This document shows positions 24,931-34,380 of a stretch of 64,000 nt of DNA, piece by piece (the stretch's first letter is position 1; the number at the start of each line of letters is the position of its first letter). The notes under the pieces are model-generated. The model ran no database searches, was not told where the DNA came from, and saw only the letters and a list, made by a program, of their open reading frames with translations. The translations under genes were made by a program, and so were the position numbers. Source of the stretch: WTGJ01 sp965237765 (GTDB taxonomy: Bacteria; Chloroflexota; Anaerolineae; Aggregatilineales; Phototrophicaceae); NCBI GenBank assembly GCA_965237765.1, contig OZ250157.1:2108001-2172000 (forward strand), read 5' to 3'.

Positions 24931-26676
24931 ATGGCAGCCACGACGATGAGGGTCGCACCCGGTATGCCAACTCAAATCCGCCTGAGCGAAACGCCCGTCT
25001 TTTCGATTGACCGAATCAGCTTCGCCGCGGCGCTCGGGCTGCTCTGGATTTTGCTCTTCATTCCCTGGTTCGTGGTGCCGCAGCGTTTCGCGGTATTCGG
25101 TATGGATTTGCTCTATAAGCACAGCTGGATCGGTGGCTCGAATTTGCCGCAGCGCGGGCTGGCCTCGCTCGACCGCATCATCGGACAGATGAAGGGTGGC
25201 GAACTGTGGTTGGTGATCTTGGCTGCGTTGGTCGCCAGCGCCTTTGCTATGCTGGCGATCTTGCAGCCGCGCTGGAGCCGCTTCCTCTCCTTCGGCACGG
25301 CGCTGGGTGGTCTATGCGGGCTGGCGTATTACGCCACTTTTGCGCCCAATTTGTTGATATATGGCAGTGGCGGCTTGGCTTTCATCGCTAGTGTGATGAT
25401 CTTGATGAACATGGAGCGCGGCGAAATTGAAGTGAGTGCCGGTCCGTTGCGCCGCGCGCTTCGCATTCCTCTACTCAATGTCATCGTTTATATCTTGCTG
25501 CTGCCTTATATTTGGCGAAGAAGTGAGCGCTATGAAGTAAAGCAAGCGCGCATCACGACAAGCGGCGTTCTGGCCCTATCGATAATCTGCATGCCACTCT
25601 ATTTCTCGCTGGTGGAATTTGTCCCAGAAAGCAATGTGACGACAGTGGGTGTCGGTTTTTATTTTGGTTTGTTGATCAGCCTCACATTGGTTGGACAGAT
25701 TGGCGTGAACCGGATTGTCTCTGAAGAATCCGCCGATGTGGGTGAGCCGTTGGTGAAGAAGGCGCTGCGCCGCATCCGCGGTGATCGTCTGACGCTAATT
25801 GCTTTGTTTGTCATGATCGCCATCCTGCTCATTTCGTTGCACACGGCCTTCATCACTGAGCGGCTAATTGGCGTAACATATTTCACGAGCGATCCGCAGC
25901 GCACGTTTCAACCGATACCGCTTTTCTGTGGCTCCGATCCAATTTATGATGTAAATGGCCGCATTGCCGAAGAGCCTTGCCGCGAAACGCACCCCAATTG
26001 GCAAAAGCACGTGCTCGGCACGGATGATCTGGGGCGGGATCACCTGGCACGCCTGTTTTATGCTGGGCAGATTTCGCTTTCGATTGGGCTGAGCGCGGCC
26101 TTTCTCTCGTTCACAATCGGCATCTCATTCGGCGTGATCACCGGTTACTACGGCGGCGCGATGGATGACTTCCTGAACTGGGTGATGGTTACCCTGAACG
26201 CGATCCCCGGGCTTTATTTGCTGCTGATCATCCGGGCGCTATTGGATACGGGCCCGGTCACCTTCATCGCTGTGTTAGGATTTATCAGTTGGACGGGCAC
26301 GACGCGGCTGGTACGTGGTGGCACCCTTTCGCTGCGAGAGCAGGAATTTGTGCTCTCCGCGCGCGCTTCTGGCGCCTCCGACCTGCGCATCATGTTCCTG
26401 CATATCGTCCCGAACTTTCTATCGGTGGTTATCGTAACACTGACGATCGCGATTGGCGGCTTCATCCTGGTCGAGGCAGCGCTCAGCTTCCTCAATTTCG
26501 GCATCCCGCCCGAAACGCCGACCTGGGGCAATATGCTGACGAACGCGCGCACATTCTTCCGCAACAAATTCGACCTGGTCATCTTCCCAGGCCTTATGAT
26601 CCTCACCACGGTATTGTGTTTGTATCTGGTCGGCGATGGATTGCGGGACGCTTTCGACCCAACCTCGCGCGATTGA
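24931..26676 (+). CDS. ABC transporter permease (DppC/OppC type) with long N-terminal membrane extension
   Basis: 581 residues against about 300 for the family. The last 300 residues are the permease: LGTDDLGRDHLARLFYAGQ, six helices, and the EAA-type loop FVLSARASGASDLRIMFLH. The first about 270 residues add about seven hydrophobic helices (about 30-50, 88-108, 112-130, 140-158 and further) of no recognised family. The final region also has PETPTWGNML, typical of DppC. No ATP-binding subunit follows; these must be encoded elsewhere. Confidence 0.87.
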   Translation: MAATTMRVAPGMPTQIRLSETPVFSIDRISFAAALGLLWILLFIPWFVVPQRFAVFGMDLLYKHSWIGGSNLPQRGLASLDRIIGQMKGGELWLVILAALVASAFAMLAILQPRWSRFLSFGTALGGLCGLAYYATFAPNLLIYGSGGLAFIASVMILMNMERGEIEVSAGPLRRALRIPLLNVIVYILLLPYIWRRSERYEVKQARITTSGVLALSIICMPLYFSLVEFVPESNVTTVGVGFYFGLLISLTLVGQIGVNRIVSEESADVGEPLVKKALRRIRGDRLTLIALFVMIAILLISLHTAFITERLIGVTYFTSDPQRTFQPIPLFCGSDPIYDVNGRIAEEPCRETHPNWQKHVLGTDDLGRDHLARLFYAGQISLSIGLSAAFLSFTIGISFGVITGYYGGAMDDFLNWVMVTLNAIPGLYLLLIIRALLDTGPVTFIAVLGFISWTGTTRLVRGGTLSLREQEFVLSARASGASDLRIMFLHIVPNFLSVVIVTLTIAIGGFILVEAALSFLNFGIPPETPTWGNMLTNARTFFRNKFDLVIFPGLMILTTVLCLYLVGDGLRDAFDPTSRD

Positions 26677-26695
26677 TTGATAGGTGGCGGCCGAT

Positions 26696-27022
26696 CTAGA
26701 AAAGGCCCCAATCCTGTGCGACGCCCTCTTCCATCATGCTCGGGTCCCACATAGTCATGCCCATCTCGATGGTGGCGGGTAGGCCGAGGTATTCCTGGGC
26801 GGTACGGCGCGTTTGCTCGAGGAGCTGCGGCGCATAGGGGCAGAAGGGTGTCGTCATGATCATGACAACATGCGCGCCCGCGTCGTGAATATCAACCTCG
26901 CGGACGAGGCCGAGTTCCATGATGTTCATGCCGATTTCGGGATCGATGACGGCGCGCAGCGCTTCGCGCAGGCCGGCCTCGTCTCGGGTGCCGCTCTGGC
27001 TGGGCGCTGCTTGTTCATTCAT
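26696..27022 (-). CDS. MIP18/DUF59 (SufT/PaaD-like) Fe-S assembly factor
   Basis: 108 residues. VIDPEIGMNIMELGLVREV is the domain signature, followed by TTPFCPYAP with the conserved Cys. Family members help mature Fe-S proteins. It is transcribed away from sufC with its own promoter in a 183-base divergent region, which suits a shared Fe-S function, although in many genomes this gene lies inside the suf operon. Confidence 0.85.
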   Translation of the reverse strand: MNEQAAPSQSGTRDEAGLREALRAVIDPEIGMNIMELGLVREVDIHDAGAHVVMIMTTPFCPYAPQLLEQTRRTAQEYLGLPATIEMGMTMWDPSMMEEGVAQDWGLF

Positions 27023-27063
27023 GGTAGTGCTCCCTCATCTGCCGGCACGCGCAGGTAGACAAT

Positions 27064-27092
27064 ATGCTAACACAAGCGAGCGGCGCGGTCAA
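27064..27092 (-). promoter_or_regulatory. Promoter of the MIP18-type gene (TTGACC-17-TAGCAT)
   Basis: -35 TTGACC at 27087-27092, -10 TAGCAT at 27064-27069, 17-base spacer. Confidence 0.55.
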
Positions 27093-27107
27093 CGAAGGCG
27101 CGGCATA

Positions 27108-27136
27108 TTGACGCGCAGTTATGTGGCCGCTATACT
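27108..27136 (+). promoter_or_regulatory. suf operon promoter (TTGACG-17-TATACT)
   Basis: -35 TTGACG at 27108-27113 and -10 TATACT at 27131-27136, spacer 17. It leaves a leader of about 63 bases before sufC with CTGGAGGAAAG inside; no known regulator site is recognised. It is back to back with the MIP18 promoter (16 bases between -35 boxes). Confidence 0.75.
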
Positions 27137-27205
27137 AATTCCATATGAGGGCCATTTTCAGCCCCGTTTCTGCTGGAGGAAAGAGCAGGGAGATCAAAGC
27201 TTCGT

Positions 27206-27991
27206 ATGGATGTTGCATTGGAGATCCGCAATCTATGGGCTGGCGTCGAAGGCGAAGAGGATGCCATCCTTCGTGGCGTCGACCTGAGCATCCACCAGGG
27301 GGAAGTGCACGCGCTGATGGGCCCCAACGGTTCTGGCAAGAGCACCCTCGCCAATGTTTTGATGGGCAACCCCGCCTACGCGGTTACCGACGGCGAAATC
27401 CTCTTTGGCGACGAAGACTTGATGGAAATGGAAGCGGACGAACGCAGCCGCGCCGGCCTTTTCCTCGCGTTTCAATACCCGGTGGCGATCCCGGGCGTTA
27501 CGGTGGCCAATTTCCTGCGTCACGCCCTCAACGCGCGCCTCAAGGCAGAGGACCCCGATAGCAAAGGGATCTCGGTACCGCAATTCGTGCGCATGTTGCG
27601 CGGCAAGATGGATCAGCTGAAGATGGACCACAACTTCGCCGGCCGCTACCTCAACGAGGGCTTTAGCGGCGGCGAAAAGAAACGCGCCGAAATCTTGCAG
27701 ATGGCGACGCTCAAGCCGAAGATCGCCATCCTGGATGAGACGGATTCGGGCCTGGATATCGATGCGTTGCGCGTCGTCGCGGAAGGTGTCGAGAGCTTAA
27801 AGGGTCCCGACCTGGGTGTGCTGGTCATCACGCACTATCAGCGCATCCTCAACCACGTCGCGCCAGATTATGTGCATGTGATGTTCGACGGTATGATTGT
27901 GGAGAGCGGCGGACCCGAGCTAGCCCTGCGTCTGGAAGATGAAGGTTACGACTGGGTGCGCGATAAGCATTCCGCCGCCTTGCCCGTTTAG
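27206..27991 (+). CDS. sufC: SufC, ATPase of the SUF Fe-S assembly complex
   Basis: 261 residues. ABC-type ATPase: Walker A GPNGSGKST, signature FSGGEKKR, Walker B AILDETDSGLD, and the H-loop in LVITHYQR. It joins SufB and SufD to form the scaffold on which clusters are built. First gene of the operon, followed by sufB after 15 bases. Confidence 0.96.
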   Translation: MDVALEIRNLWAGVEGEEDAILRGVDLSIHQGEVHALMGPNGSGKSTLANVLMGNPAYAVTDGEILFGDEDLMEMEADERSRAGLFLAFQYPVAIPGVTVANFLRHALNARLKAEDPDSKGISVPQFVRMLRGKMDQLKMDHNFAGRYLNEGFSGGEKKRAEILQMATLKPKIAILDETDSGLDIDALRVVAEGVESLKGPDLGVLVITHYQRILNHVAPDYVHVMFDGMIVESGGPELALRLEDEGYDWVRDKHSAALPV

Positions 27992-28006
27992 GATTGGAGC
28001 GCCAGC

Positions 28007-29449
28007 ATGGAATACGTTCCGAGTGCCAAGCAACTCAGCGAACACGAATCGCAACTCAAGGATCTACGCCTCAGTTACGAAGAGGCCTATGGTTTTCACG
28101 ATGATATCGAGAACGCCTTCAAGAGTCAGAGGGGACTCAATGCAGATATCGTCCGCCAGATTAGCGATATGAAGGGTGAACCTGGCTGGATGACAGAGGA
28201 GCGCCTCGAAGCCTATCGCCAGTTTGTCAAAAAGCCGATGCCCGGTTGGGGCGCTGATCTGAGTGGCATCCTCTTTGACAACATCTTTTACTATGTCCGC
28301 GCGACCGACCAAAAAGGGCGAAACTGGGATGAGGTGCCGGATGATATCAAGCGCACCTTCGACCGCCTCGGTATCCCCGAAGCGGAGCAGAAATATTTAC
28401 AGGGCGTCAGCGCGCAATACGATTCCGAATCCGTTTATCATAACCTCCGCGAGGACCTAGAGGAAAAAGGCGTCATTTTCCTGGATATGGATTCAGCACT
28501 GGCTGAACACCCAGAGCTGGTGCGCGAATATTTTGGCACGATTATCCCCGCGTCAGATAACAAGTTTGCGGCGTTGAATACGGCGGTATGGTCGGGCGGT
28601 TCATTCATCTATGTTCCACCAGGCGTACACGTGGAGATGCCTTTGCAGGCATATTTCCGTATCAACACGCAGAACATGGGGCAATTCGAACGTACGCTCA
28701 TCATCGTCGACAAAGACGCATATGTGCATTACGTCGAAGGTTGCACGGCGCCGACTTATAGCTCCGATAGCTTGCACAGTGCGGTGGTGGAAATTATCGT
28801 CAAGGATGGCGGCCGTTGCCGCTATACCACCATCCAGAACTGGTCCAACAACGTCTACAACCTGGTGACGAAGCGCGCGGTTGCCTATAAGAACGCGACG
28901 ATGGAATGGGTGGATGGCAACCTCGGCAGCAAGGTGACGATGAAATATCCGGCTGTCATCCTGGCGGGTGAAGGCGCGCATGGTGAAGTCTTGAGCATCG
29001 CTTTCGCGGGTGAGGGGCAACACCTGGACGCCGGCGGCAAGATCACGCACGTTGCGCCGAACACGAGCAGCCAAATCATCAGCAAATCCATCAGCAAGGA
29101 CGGCGGCCGCGCCAGTTACCGCGGCTTGCTCAAGATCCATGACGGTGCGCACCACGTGAAGAGCAATGTGGTTTGCGACGCGCTGCTTCTCGATGACCGC
29201 AGCCGTTCGGATACTTATCCCTATATTGAGGCTGACGCTCAGGACGTCAACATGGGGCATGAGGCATCTGTAACAAAAATCGGCGAGGATCAGCTGTTTT
29301 ACTTGATGAGCCGCGGGTTATCTGAGCAAGAAGCGAACGCCATGGTCGTCAACGGCTTCATTGAACCGCTCGTCAAAGAGCTGCCGATGGAATACGCGCT
29401 GGAGCTGAACCGCCTGATACAGATACAACTGGAAGGGTCGATTGGTTAA
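28007..29449 (+). CDS. sufB: SufB, Fe-S scaffold subunit
   Basis: 480 residues, usual length. The right-handed beta-helix core carries FIYVPPGVHVEMPLQAYFR and HYVEGCTAPTYSSDSLH, the latter with a Cys of the conserved SufB site, and ends with SDTYPYIEAD and the MSRGLSEQEA segment. Receives sulfur from SufS/SufU. GGAGCGCC lies before the ATG. Confidence 0.96.
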   Translation: MEYVPSAKQLSEHESQLKDLRLSYEEAYGFHDDIENAFKSQRGLNADIVRQISDMKGEPGWMTEERLEAYRQFVKKPMPGWGADLSGILFDNIFYYVRATDQKGRNWDEVPDDIKRTFDRLGIPEAEQKYLQGVSAQYDSESVYHNLREDLEEKGVIFLDMDSALAEHPELVREYFGTIIPASDNKFAALNTAVWSGGSFIYVPPGVHVEMPLQAYFRINTQNMGQFERTLIIVDKDAYVHYVEGCTAPTYSSDSLHSAVVEIIVKDGGRCRYTTIQNWSNNVYNLVTKRAVAYKNATMEWVDGNLGSKVTMKYPAVILAGEGAHGEVLSIAFAGEGQHLDAGGKITHVAPNTSSQIISKSISKDGGRASYRGLLKIHDGAHHVKSNVVCDALLLDDRSRSDTYPYIEADAQDVNMGHEASVTKIGEDQLFYLMSRGLSEQEANAMVVNGFIEPLVKELPMEYALELNRLIQIQLEGSIG

Positions 29450-29492
29450 GCGCCGTCGCCCCCTATCCCGCTAATTGAAAGGAGCAGTTTGA

Positions 29493-30836
29493 GTGGCCAC
29501 AGTAAGACGCCGCGCGACGACGCTCGCCGCGCCGCCTATCACTGAAGCGGATGTTCGCGCTTTGAGCGCCCGCTATGGCGAGCCGGCCTGGTTGCTCGAG
29601 CAGCGCCTAGCCGCCTGGACGCAATATGAAGCGTTACCAATGCCCACCTTGCAAGACGAAGAATGGCGGCGCACCGATTATCGCCATATCCACTGGGAGG
29701 AGGCCGGCCAGGTCAATGGGAGGAATGGCGTTACGCCCTCTCTCGCCTCGGTGCCAAAGGAGAACCTGGAACCTCTTATCGGTGAAGAGCAGGGCGGGCT
29801 CATGGTATTCGTGGATGGCGCCCTCGTGCATTACGAATTTGGGGCATCGTTGGCGCGACAAGGTATCCTTTTCACCGATTTGCAGCAGGCCGCCCGCGAA
29901 CAGGGCGAATTGCTGCAACGCTATTTTATGCAAGAGGCAGTGTTGCCCAGCGATGGAAAATTCGCTGCCTTGCACGGTGCTTTGTGGACGCATGGCGTCT
30001 TCCTATATGTGCCGCGAGGTGTCGTGGCGGACCTGCCGCTGCACGTCGTTAATTACGTGACGAAACCAGGCGTGACGCTCGGGCATGTGCTTGTCGTTGT
30101 CGAGGAGAACGCGCAAGCGACCCTGCTGGTGGATTACGCCTCACCGCCCGGTACGGAACAGGCCGCCTATATTGGCGCGACCGAGTTGCTCGTCGGCGAT
30201 GCAGCCAATTTGCGCTATGTCGCTTTGCAAGATTGGAACCGCCAGACCTTCGAATTCAGCCACCAGCGCGCGCGCGTGGGTCGCGATGGCCAGTTGGATT
30301 GGATCGTCGGCACCATGGGCACGCAGCTAACAAAGGCTTATTTGGAATTGGAGCTGGATGGCCGCGGCGCGAATGGACGTATGTCGGGTTTCTTTTTTGC
30401 TGATGAAGACCAACTATTCGATTTGGATACGCAGCAGAATCACAACGCGCCGCTAACGAGCACCAATTTGCTATTCAAAGGCGCAGCAAAGGATATGGCG
30501 CGCACAGTCTGGCAGGGGATGATCAAGTCGTTGCCGAATATGCAAAAGATCGATGGCTACCAGGTATGTCGCAATTTGTTACTCAGCCACGACGCGCGCA
30601 TGGATAGCATCCCCGGCTTGGAAATCGAGGCAGACGACGTCGCCTGCTCACACGCGGCCACTTTCGGCACGCTTGAGGAGGATCTGCTGTTTTACCTGAT
30701 GAGCCGCGGCATCACCCGGCCGCAGGCGCAGCTGATGCTCATCGACGGCTTTTTCGACGAATTATTGCAGCGCGTGCCTTTCGAACGGGTACGAGCGCGC
30801 TTGCAGGAAGCGATTGAAGCGAAAATCTTGAGCTGA
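29493..30836 (+). CDS. sufD: SufD, Fe-S scaffold subunit
   Basis: 447 residues, GTG start at 29493 after AAAGGAGCAG. Paralogue of SufB: FLYVPRGVVADLPLHVVNYV, LDTQQNHNAPLT with the conserved His, and LLFYLMSRGIT near the end. Its TGA shares one base with the ATG of the next gene (TGATG), coupling it to GH32. Confidence 0.95.
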   Translation: MATVRRRATTLAAPPITEADVRALSARYGEPAWLLEQRLAAWTQYEALPMPTLQDEEWRRTDYRHIHWEEAGQVNGRNGVTPSLASVPKENLEPLIGEEQGGLMVFVDGALVHYEFGASLARQGILFTDLQQAAREQGELLQRYFMQEAVLPSDGKFAALHGALWTHGVFLYVPRGVVADLPLHVVNYVTKPGVTLGHVLVVVEENAQATLLVDYASPPGTEQAAYIGATELLVGDAANLRYVALQDWNRQTFEFSHQRARVGRDGQLDWIVGTMGTQLTKAYLELELDGRGANGRMSGFFFADEDQLFDLDTQQNHNAPLTSTNLLFKGAAKDMARTVWQGMIKSLPNMQKIDGYQVCRNLLLSHDARMDSIPGLEIEADDVACSHAATFGTLEEDLLFYLMSRGITRPQAQLMLIDGFFDELLQRVPFERVRARLQEAIEAKILS

Positions 30837-32264
30837 TGCGGCGCGCTTACGACGAACGCTACCGGCCGCAATATCATTTTTCGCCGCCGCGCAATTGGAT
30901 GAACGACCCACATGGCCTCGTCTGGCACGAAGGCGAATATCACTTGTTTTATCAGCACAATGCGAAGGACACGCGCTGGGGGCCGATGAGCTGGGGCCAC
31001 GCCGTGAGCGCAGATATGTTGCATTGGCGGCACTTGCCGATTGCCATCTCCCCAGACGCAATCGGCGGTATCTGGACTGGCTGTGTCGTTTCTGACAACG
31101 CGAACACCAGTGGTTTGCTACCAGGCGGCGGTCTGGTCGCCATTTATTCGTACGAAGACCAGAGCGTTGGTCTTGCCTATAGTGCCGACCGCGGCCGGAA
31201 TTGGACGAGCTACCAAGCAAATCCCATCATTCCCTCGCCCGGCGGCAATTTCCGTGACCCGCAGGTGTTTTGGCATGAAGGGCGCCAGCGTTGGCTGATG
31301 GCGATCTCACGCGAGCGCGCGGTGCAATTCTTCGATTCGCTCGATTTGCGCCGCTGGACGCCGACGGGGAAATTCAGCGTTCCGGCGAGCGATGATGCCC
31401 CCTGGGAAGTGCCGGATATTTTCCCGTTGGGGGAGGGAGATGCGCGCCGCTGGGTGATGCTGGTGAGTATGTCAGGTGCCCCAGCCGGCGGCCTTGGCAT
31501 TCGTTATTTCATCGGTGATTTCGATGGCCGCGCATTTCGTAGCGAATTGCCAGACGAAATGGAATGTTGGCTGGATTACGGGCCGGATTATTACGCCGGC
31601 GCGACCTGGAAATACGAGCCGAGTGGGCGCCGTTTGTATATCGGTTGGCTAAACAATTGGCGCTATGCCGAGGCGACTCCGACGCAGGGCTGGCGCGGCG
31701 CGCTGACTGTCCCGCGCGAATTGCGCCTGGTAGAAACGGGAACCGGCCCGCGCTTGCGCCAAGAACCGCTCGTCGAATTGGCGTGTTTGCGCGGCGAAGC
31801 GCGTCATTGGGAGGCACAACCGATTGAAGAGGTCACGAACCTGCTCGATAGAATCCGTAGCAGTCATTGCGAAATGCAGCTGGAGCTGGTGCCACAAACT
31901 GCCGCCGCGGTCTGCATTCGTGTGCATATGGGAGCGACGGGTGGTATCGATATTTGCTACAATGCACAGGAAGGTGAACTGCTCGTGGACCGCACGCACT
32001 CCGGCCGCACCGATTTTCATGAGGATTTCGCTGCGGTCGCCAGCGCCCCCCCTCGATTTGCGGGGTGAGCCCTTGCGGCTGCGCGTGTTCATCGATCGCT
32101 CGTCGGTAGAGGTATTTGCCAATGAGGGACGCGTGGTGCTGAGTTCTCGTGTCTTTCCGGGCGATGATTGGGATGGCATGGCGCTGTTCACGTGCGGCGG
32201 CGCGGCCTGGTTGCAATCGCTGACAATCTGGCCGCTGCAATCGATCTGGCGGGAGGTGGGATGA
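30836..32264 (+). CDS. GH32 beta-fructosidase (invertase/levanase type), apparent +1 frameshift
   Basis: About 475 residues once one base is removed. Catalytic residues are intact: WMNDPHG (nucleophile Asp), FRDPQ and WEVPD (acid/base Glu). The upstream frame stops at 32068, yet the C-terminal beta-sandwich continues in the +1 frame (PLDLRGEPLRLRV, SSVEVFANEGRVVL) up to TGA 32264. The break falls at a run of seven C (32046-32052); six would restore one frame, suggesting a sequencing error or a recent mutation. It would hydrolyse sucrose or fructans. No signal peptide, so cytoplasmic. It overlaps sufD by 1 base and sufS by 4 bases (ATGA), so it is embedded in the suf operon. Confidence 0.85.
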
Positions 32265-33517
32265 AGGCAGGCATGATGACGACTACGCCGCTGGATATTG
32301 CGCATATTCGTGCCGATTTCCCGATTTTGGCTCAAGAGCATCACGAAGGAGTGCCGCTCGTCTTCCTGGATAGCGCTGCCAGTAGCCAGAAGCCGCTCTC
32401 GGTCATCTCCGCGACGGATAATTATTACCGACAGATGCACGCGAATGTGCATCGCGGCATCTACAAGCTGAGCGAAGCAGCGACGGCAGCTTATGAAGAG
32501 GCGCGAGTCCTGATCCGCCGCTTCATCAACGCCGCCAGCCGCCGCGAAATCATCTACACGCGCAACACGACCGAGAGTATCAACCTCGTCGCGCATAGTT
32601 GGGGGCGCGCGAATCTAGGGCCGGGCGACGTGGTCATTTCCACAGTGATGGAGCACCACTCTAACATCGTGCCCTGGCAGATTCTGGCGGAAGAGTTGGG
32701 TTTCACGTTGCGTTTCCTGCCATTGGTGGAGGGTGGGCACCTGGACCTGGACGAATATGAGCGCTTGCTGCGCGAAGAGAACGTGCGCCTGGTAACGGTT
32801 ACGCATGTGTCGAACGTGCTGGGGACCGTGAATCCAATCGCGGATATGGCGGGGCAAGCGCATGAGGTGGGTGCGCTGATTCTGGCGGACGGCGCGCAAT
32901 CGGCGCCGCATATGCCAGTCGATGTGCGCGCGCTCGATGCCGATTTTTATGTGTTCAGCGGGCACAAGATGCTCGGGCCGACGGGTATCGGCGTGCTCTA
33001 TGGCAAGCGCGAATTGCTGGAAGCGATGCCCCCCTGGATGGGCGGCGGCGATATGATTTCGCATGTCTCGCTTGAAGGCAGCAGCTGGAATGAGTTGCCG
33101 TACAAATTCGAAGCGGGGACGCCAGCCATCGCTCAGGCTATCGGACTAGGCGCTGCGGTGGAGTATTTGCAGCAGTTGGGCATGGATCGGGTACATGCCT
33201 ACGAGCGACAGCTGACGACCTATGCGCTCGAACGGCTAGCGGAAGTGCCGGGCTTGCAGCTATTTGGCCCGGGCGAGGCGGCGGAGAAGGGTGGCGTTGC
33301 CGCCTTCCGCCTCGCCGAGCATCATCCACATGACGTTGCACAGTTGTTGGATGCACAGGGCATCGCCGTCCGCGCCGGGCATCATTGCGCGCAGCCATTG
33401 CACCAAACCTTGGGTACACAATCGACCACGCGCGCCAGTTTTTATATCTACAACACGCCAGCAGAGATTGACGCGCTGGTCACCGGCCTTTACGGTACAC
33501 GGCGTATATTGGGTTAG
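32261..33517 (+). CDS. sufS: SufS, cysteine desulfurase
   Basis: 418 residues from ATG 32261; longer upstream frame rejected because it runs through GH32. PLP enzyme of the group II NifS type: NVHRGIYKLSEAAT, the PLP lysine in FSGHKMLGPTG, and the short active-site loop RAGHHCAQPLH with the catalytic Cys. It releases sulfur from cysteine and passes it to SufU. Seven bases separate it from sufU. Confidence 0.96.
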   Translation: MKAGMMTTTPLDIAHIRADFPILAQEHHEGVPLVFLDSAASSQKPLSVISATDNYYRQMHANVHRGIYKLSEAATAAYEEARVLIRRFINAASRREIIYTRNTTESINLVAHSWGRANLGPGDVVISTVMEHHSNIVPWQILAEELGFTLRFLPLVEGGHLDLDEYERLLREENVRLVTVTHVSNVLGTVNPIADMAGQAHEVGALILADGAQSAPHMPVDVRALDADFYVFSGHKMLGPTGIGVLYGKRELLEAMPPWMGGGDMISHVSLEGSSWNELPYKFEAGTPAIAQAIGLGAAVEYLQQLGMDRVHAYERQLTTYALERLAEVPGLQLFGPGEAAEKGGVAAFRLAEHHPHDVAQLLDAQGIAVRAGHHCAQPLHQTLGTQSTTRASFYIYNTPAEIDALVTGLYGTRRILG

Positions 33518-33524
33518 CCGCAAT

Positions 33525-33929
33525 ATGGAAAACCTTTACCGCGAAATCATCCTTGACCACGCGCGCGAGCCTCGCAACTGGGGCAGGCTTGACCCCGCGG
33601 ATATCGACTACGAGGAATACAACCCACTTTGTGGCGACCGCCTAAGAATCACTTTGCGCATTAGTGAGGATGATGCGATTCAGGAAATCGGCTGGTCGGG
33701 CGAAGGTTGCGCGATCAGCCAAGCCGCCGCTTCGATGCTCGGCGAAGAAATCCTCGGCAAGTCACTCGCTGAAGTGAAAGCCTGGACCCACGACGACATG
33801 TTGGCACTGGTCGGTATCCCGCTGACCATCAACCGCGTGAAGTGCGCGCTACTCTCGCTCAAAGCGTTGATGATCGGCATCTACGGGCAGAAGATATGGG
33901 AGCGCTTAGAAGCGGAGGACGAGGATTAA
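33525..33929 (+). CDS. sufU: SufU, sulfur-transfer protein
   Basis: 134 residues from ATG 33525 (MENLYREIILDHAREPRNWG). Three conserved Cys: NPLCGD, GEGCAIS and RVKCALL, with the SufU-specific insert between the second and third. Accepts persulfide from SufS through its zinc site. Its TAA shares a base with the Rieske ATG. Confidence 0.95.
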   Translation: MENLYREIILDHAREPRNWGRLDPADIDYEEYNPLCGDRLRITLRISEDDAIQEIGWSGEGCAISQAAASMLGEEILGKSLAEVKAWTHDDMLALVGIPLTINRVKCALLSLKALMIGIYGQKIWERLEAEDED

Positions 33930-34240
33930 TGGCGGAATACATCACGGTGGCGACGGTAGATGAAATTCCACCAGGAGAGCGTATGGTGGTGGAGATCGCG
34001 CGTCGCTGGGTGGCGCTGTTCAACCTCGATGGCCAATTCTACGCGATCGAAGACCGTTGCACACATGACGACGGCCCGTTGGCGGAAGGCGAGCTGAGGG
34101 GCTGCGAGATCAGCTGTCCACGGCATGGCGCGCGCTTCGATATCCGTGATGGCCGCGTATTGAGCGCGCCGGCCCTCGTCGATGTGCCGACTTTCGTCAC
34201 GCGCGTCGTTGGGGAGGACATCCAGATTAAGACTGGCTAG
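33929..34240 (+). CDS. Rieske 2Fe-2S ferredoxin
   Basis: 103 residues. Cluster motif CTH-x16-CPRH is complete (RCTHDDGPLAEG; SCPRHGARF). Small soluble Rieske protein of the NirD/ferredoxin type, often the last gene of SUF operons, perhaps providing electrons for assembly. TAATG overlap with sufU. Confidence 0.92.
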   Translation: MAEYITVATVDEIPPGERMVVEIARRWVALFNLDGQFYAIEDRCTHDDGPLAEGELRGCEISCPRHGARFDIRDGRVLSAPALVDVPTFVTRVVGEDIQIKTG

Positions 34241-34254
34241 TCGGCGCAGCTTCC

Positions 34255-34263
34255 TGTTATACT
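34255..34263 (+). promoter_or_regulatory. Extended -10 promoter (TGTTATACT) for tRNA-His
   Basis: TGT-TATACT ends 12 bases before the tRNA; the -35 region (GGCTAG) is poor. Confidence 0.5.
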
Positions 34264-34274
34264 GCTCCCAGCAC

Positions 34275-34349
34275 GGTGGCTGTAGCTCAGTTGGTTAGAG
34301 CGCCTGGTTGTGGCCCAGGAGGTCGTGGGTTCAAGTCCCATCAGTCACC
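34275..34349 (+). tRNA. tRNA-His (GTG)
   Basis: Acceptor GTGGCTG/CAGTCAC with an extra G at -1 pairing C73, as in tRNA-His; anticodon stem CCTGG/CCAGG around TTGTGGC (anticodon GTG); T-arm GTGGG-TTCAAGT-CCCAT with a G-U/T closing region. CCA at 34350-34352 directly follows. Confidence 0.95.
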
Positions 34350-34353
34350 CCAG

Positions 34354-34378
34354 GACGTCTGCGCGAGCAGGCGTTTTT
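34354..34378. terminator. Terminator between tRNA-His and the SRPBCC gene
   Basis: ACGTCTGC-GCGA-GCAGGCGT (one G-U pair) followed by TTTTTC. It ends 3 bases before the stop of the reverse-strand gene; strongest in the tRNA direction. Confidence 0.7.
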
Positions 34379-34380
34379 CG

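Noticed and set aside
31824..32264. Separate 146-residue gene downstream of GH32
   Set aside because: Only its C-terminal half resembles a protein, and that half is the missing end of GH32 in the +1 frame.
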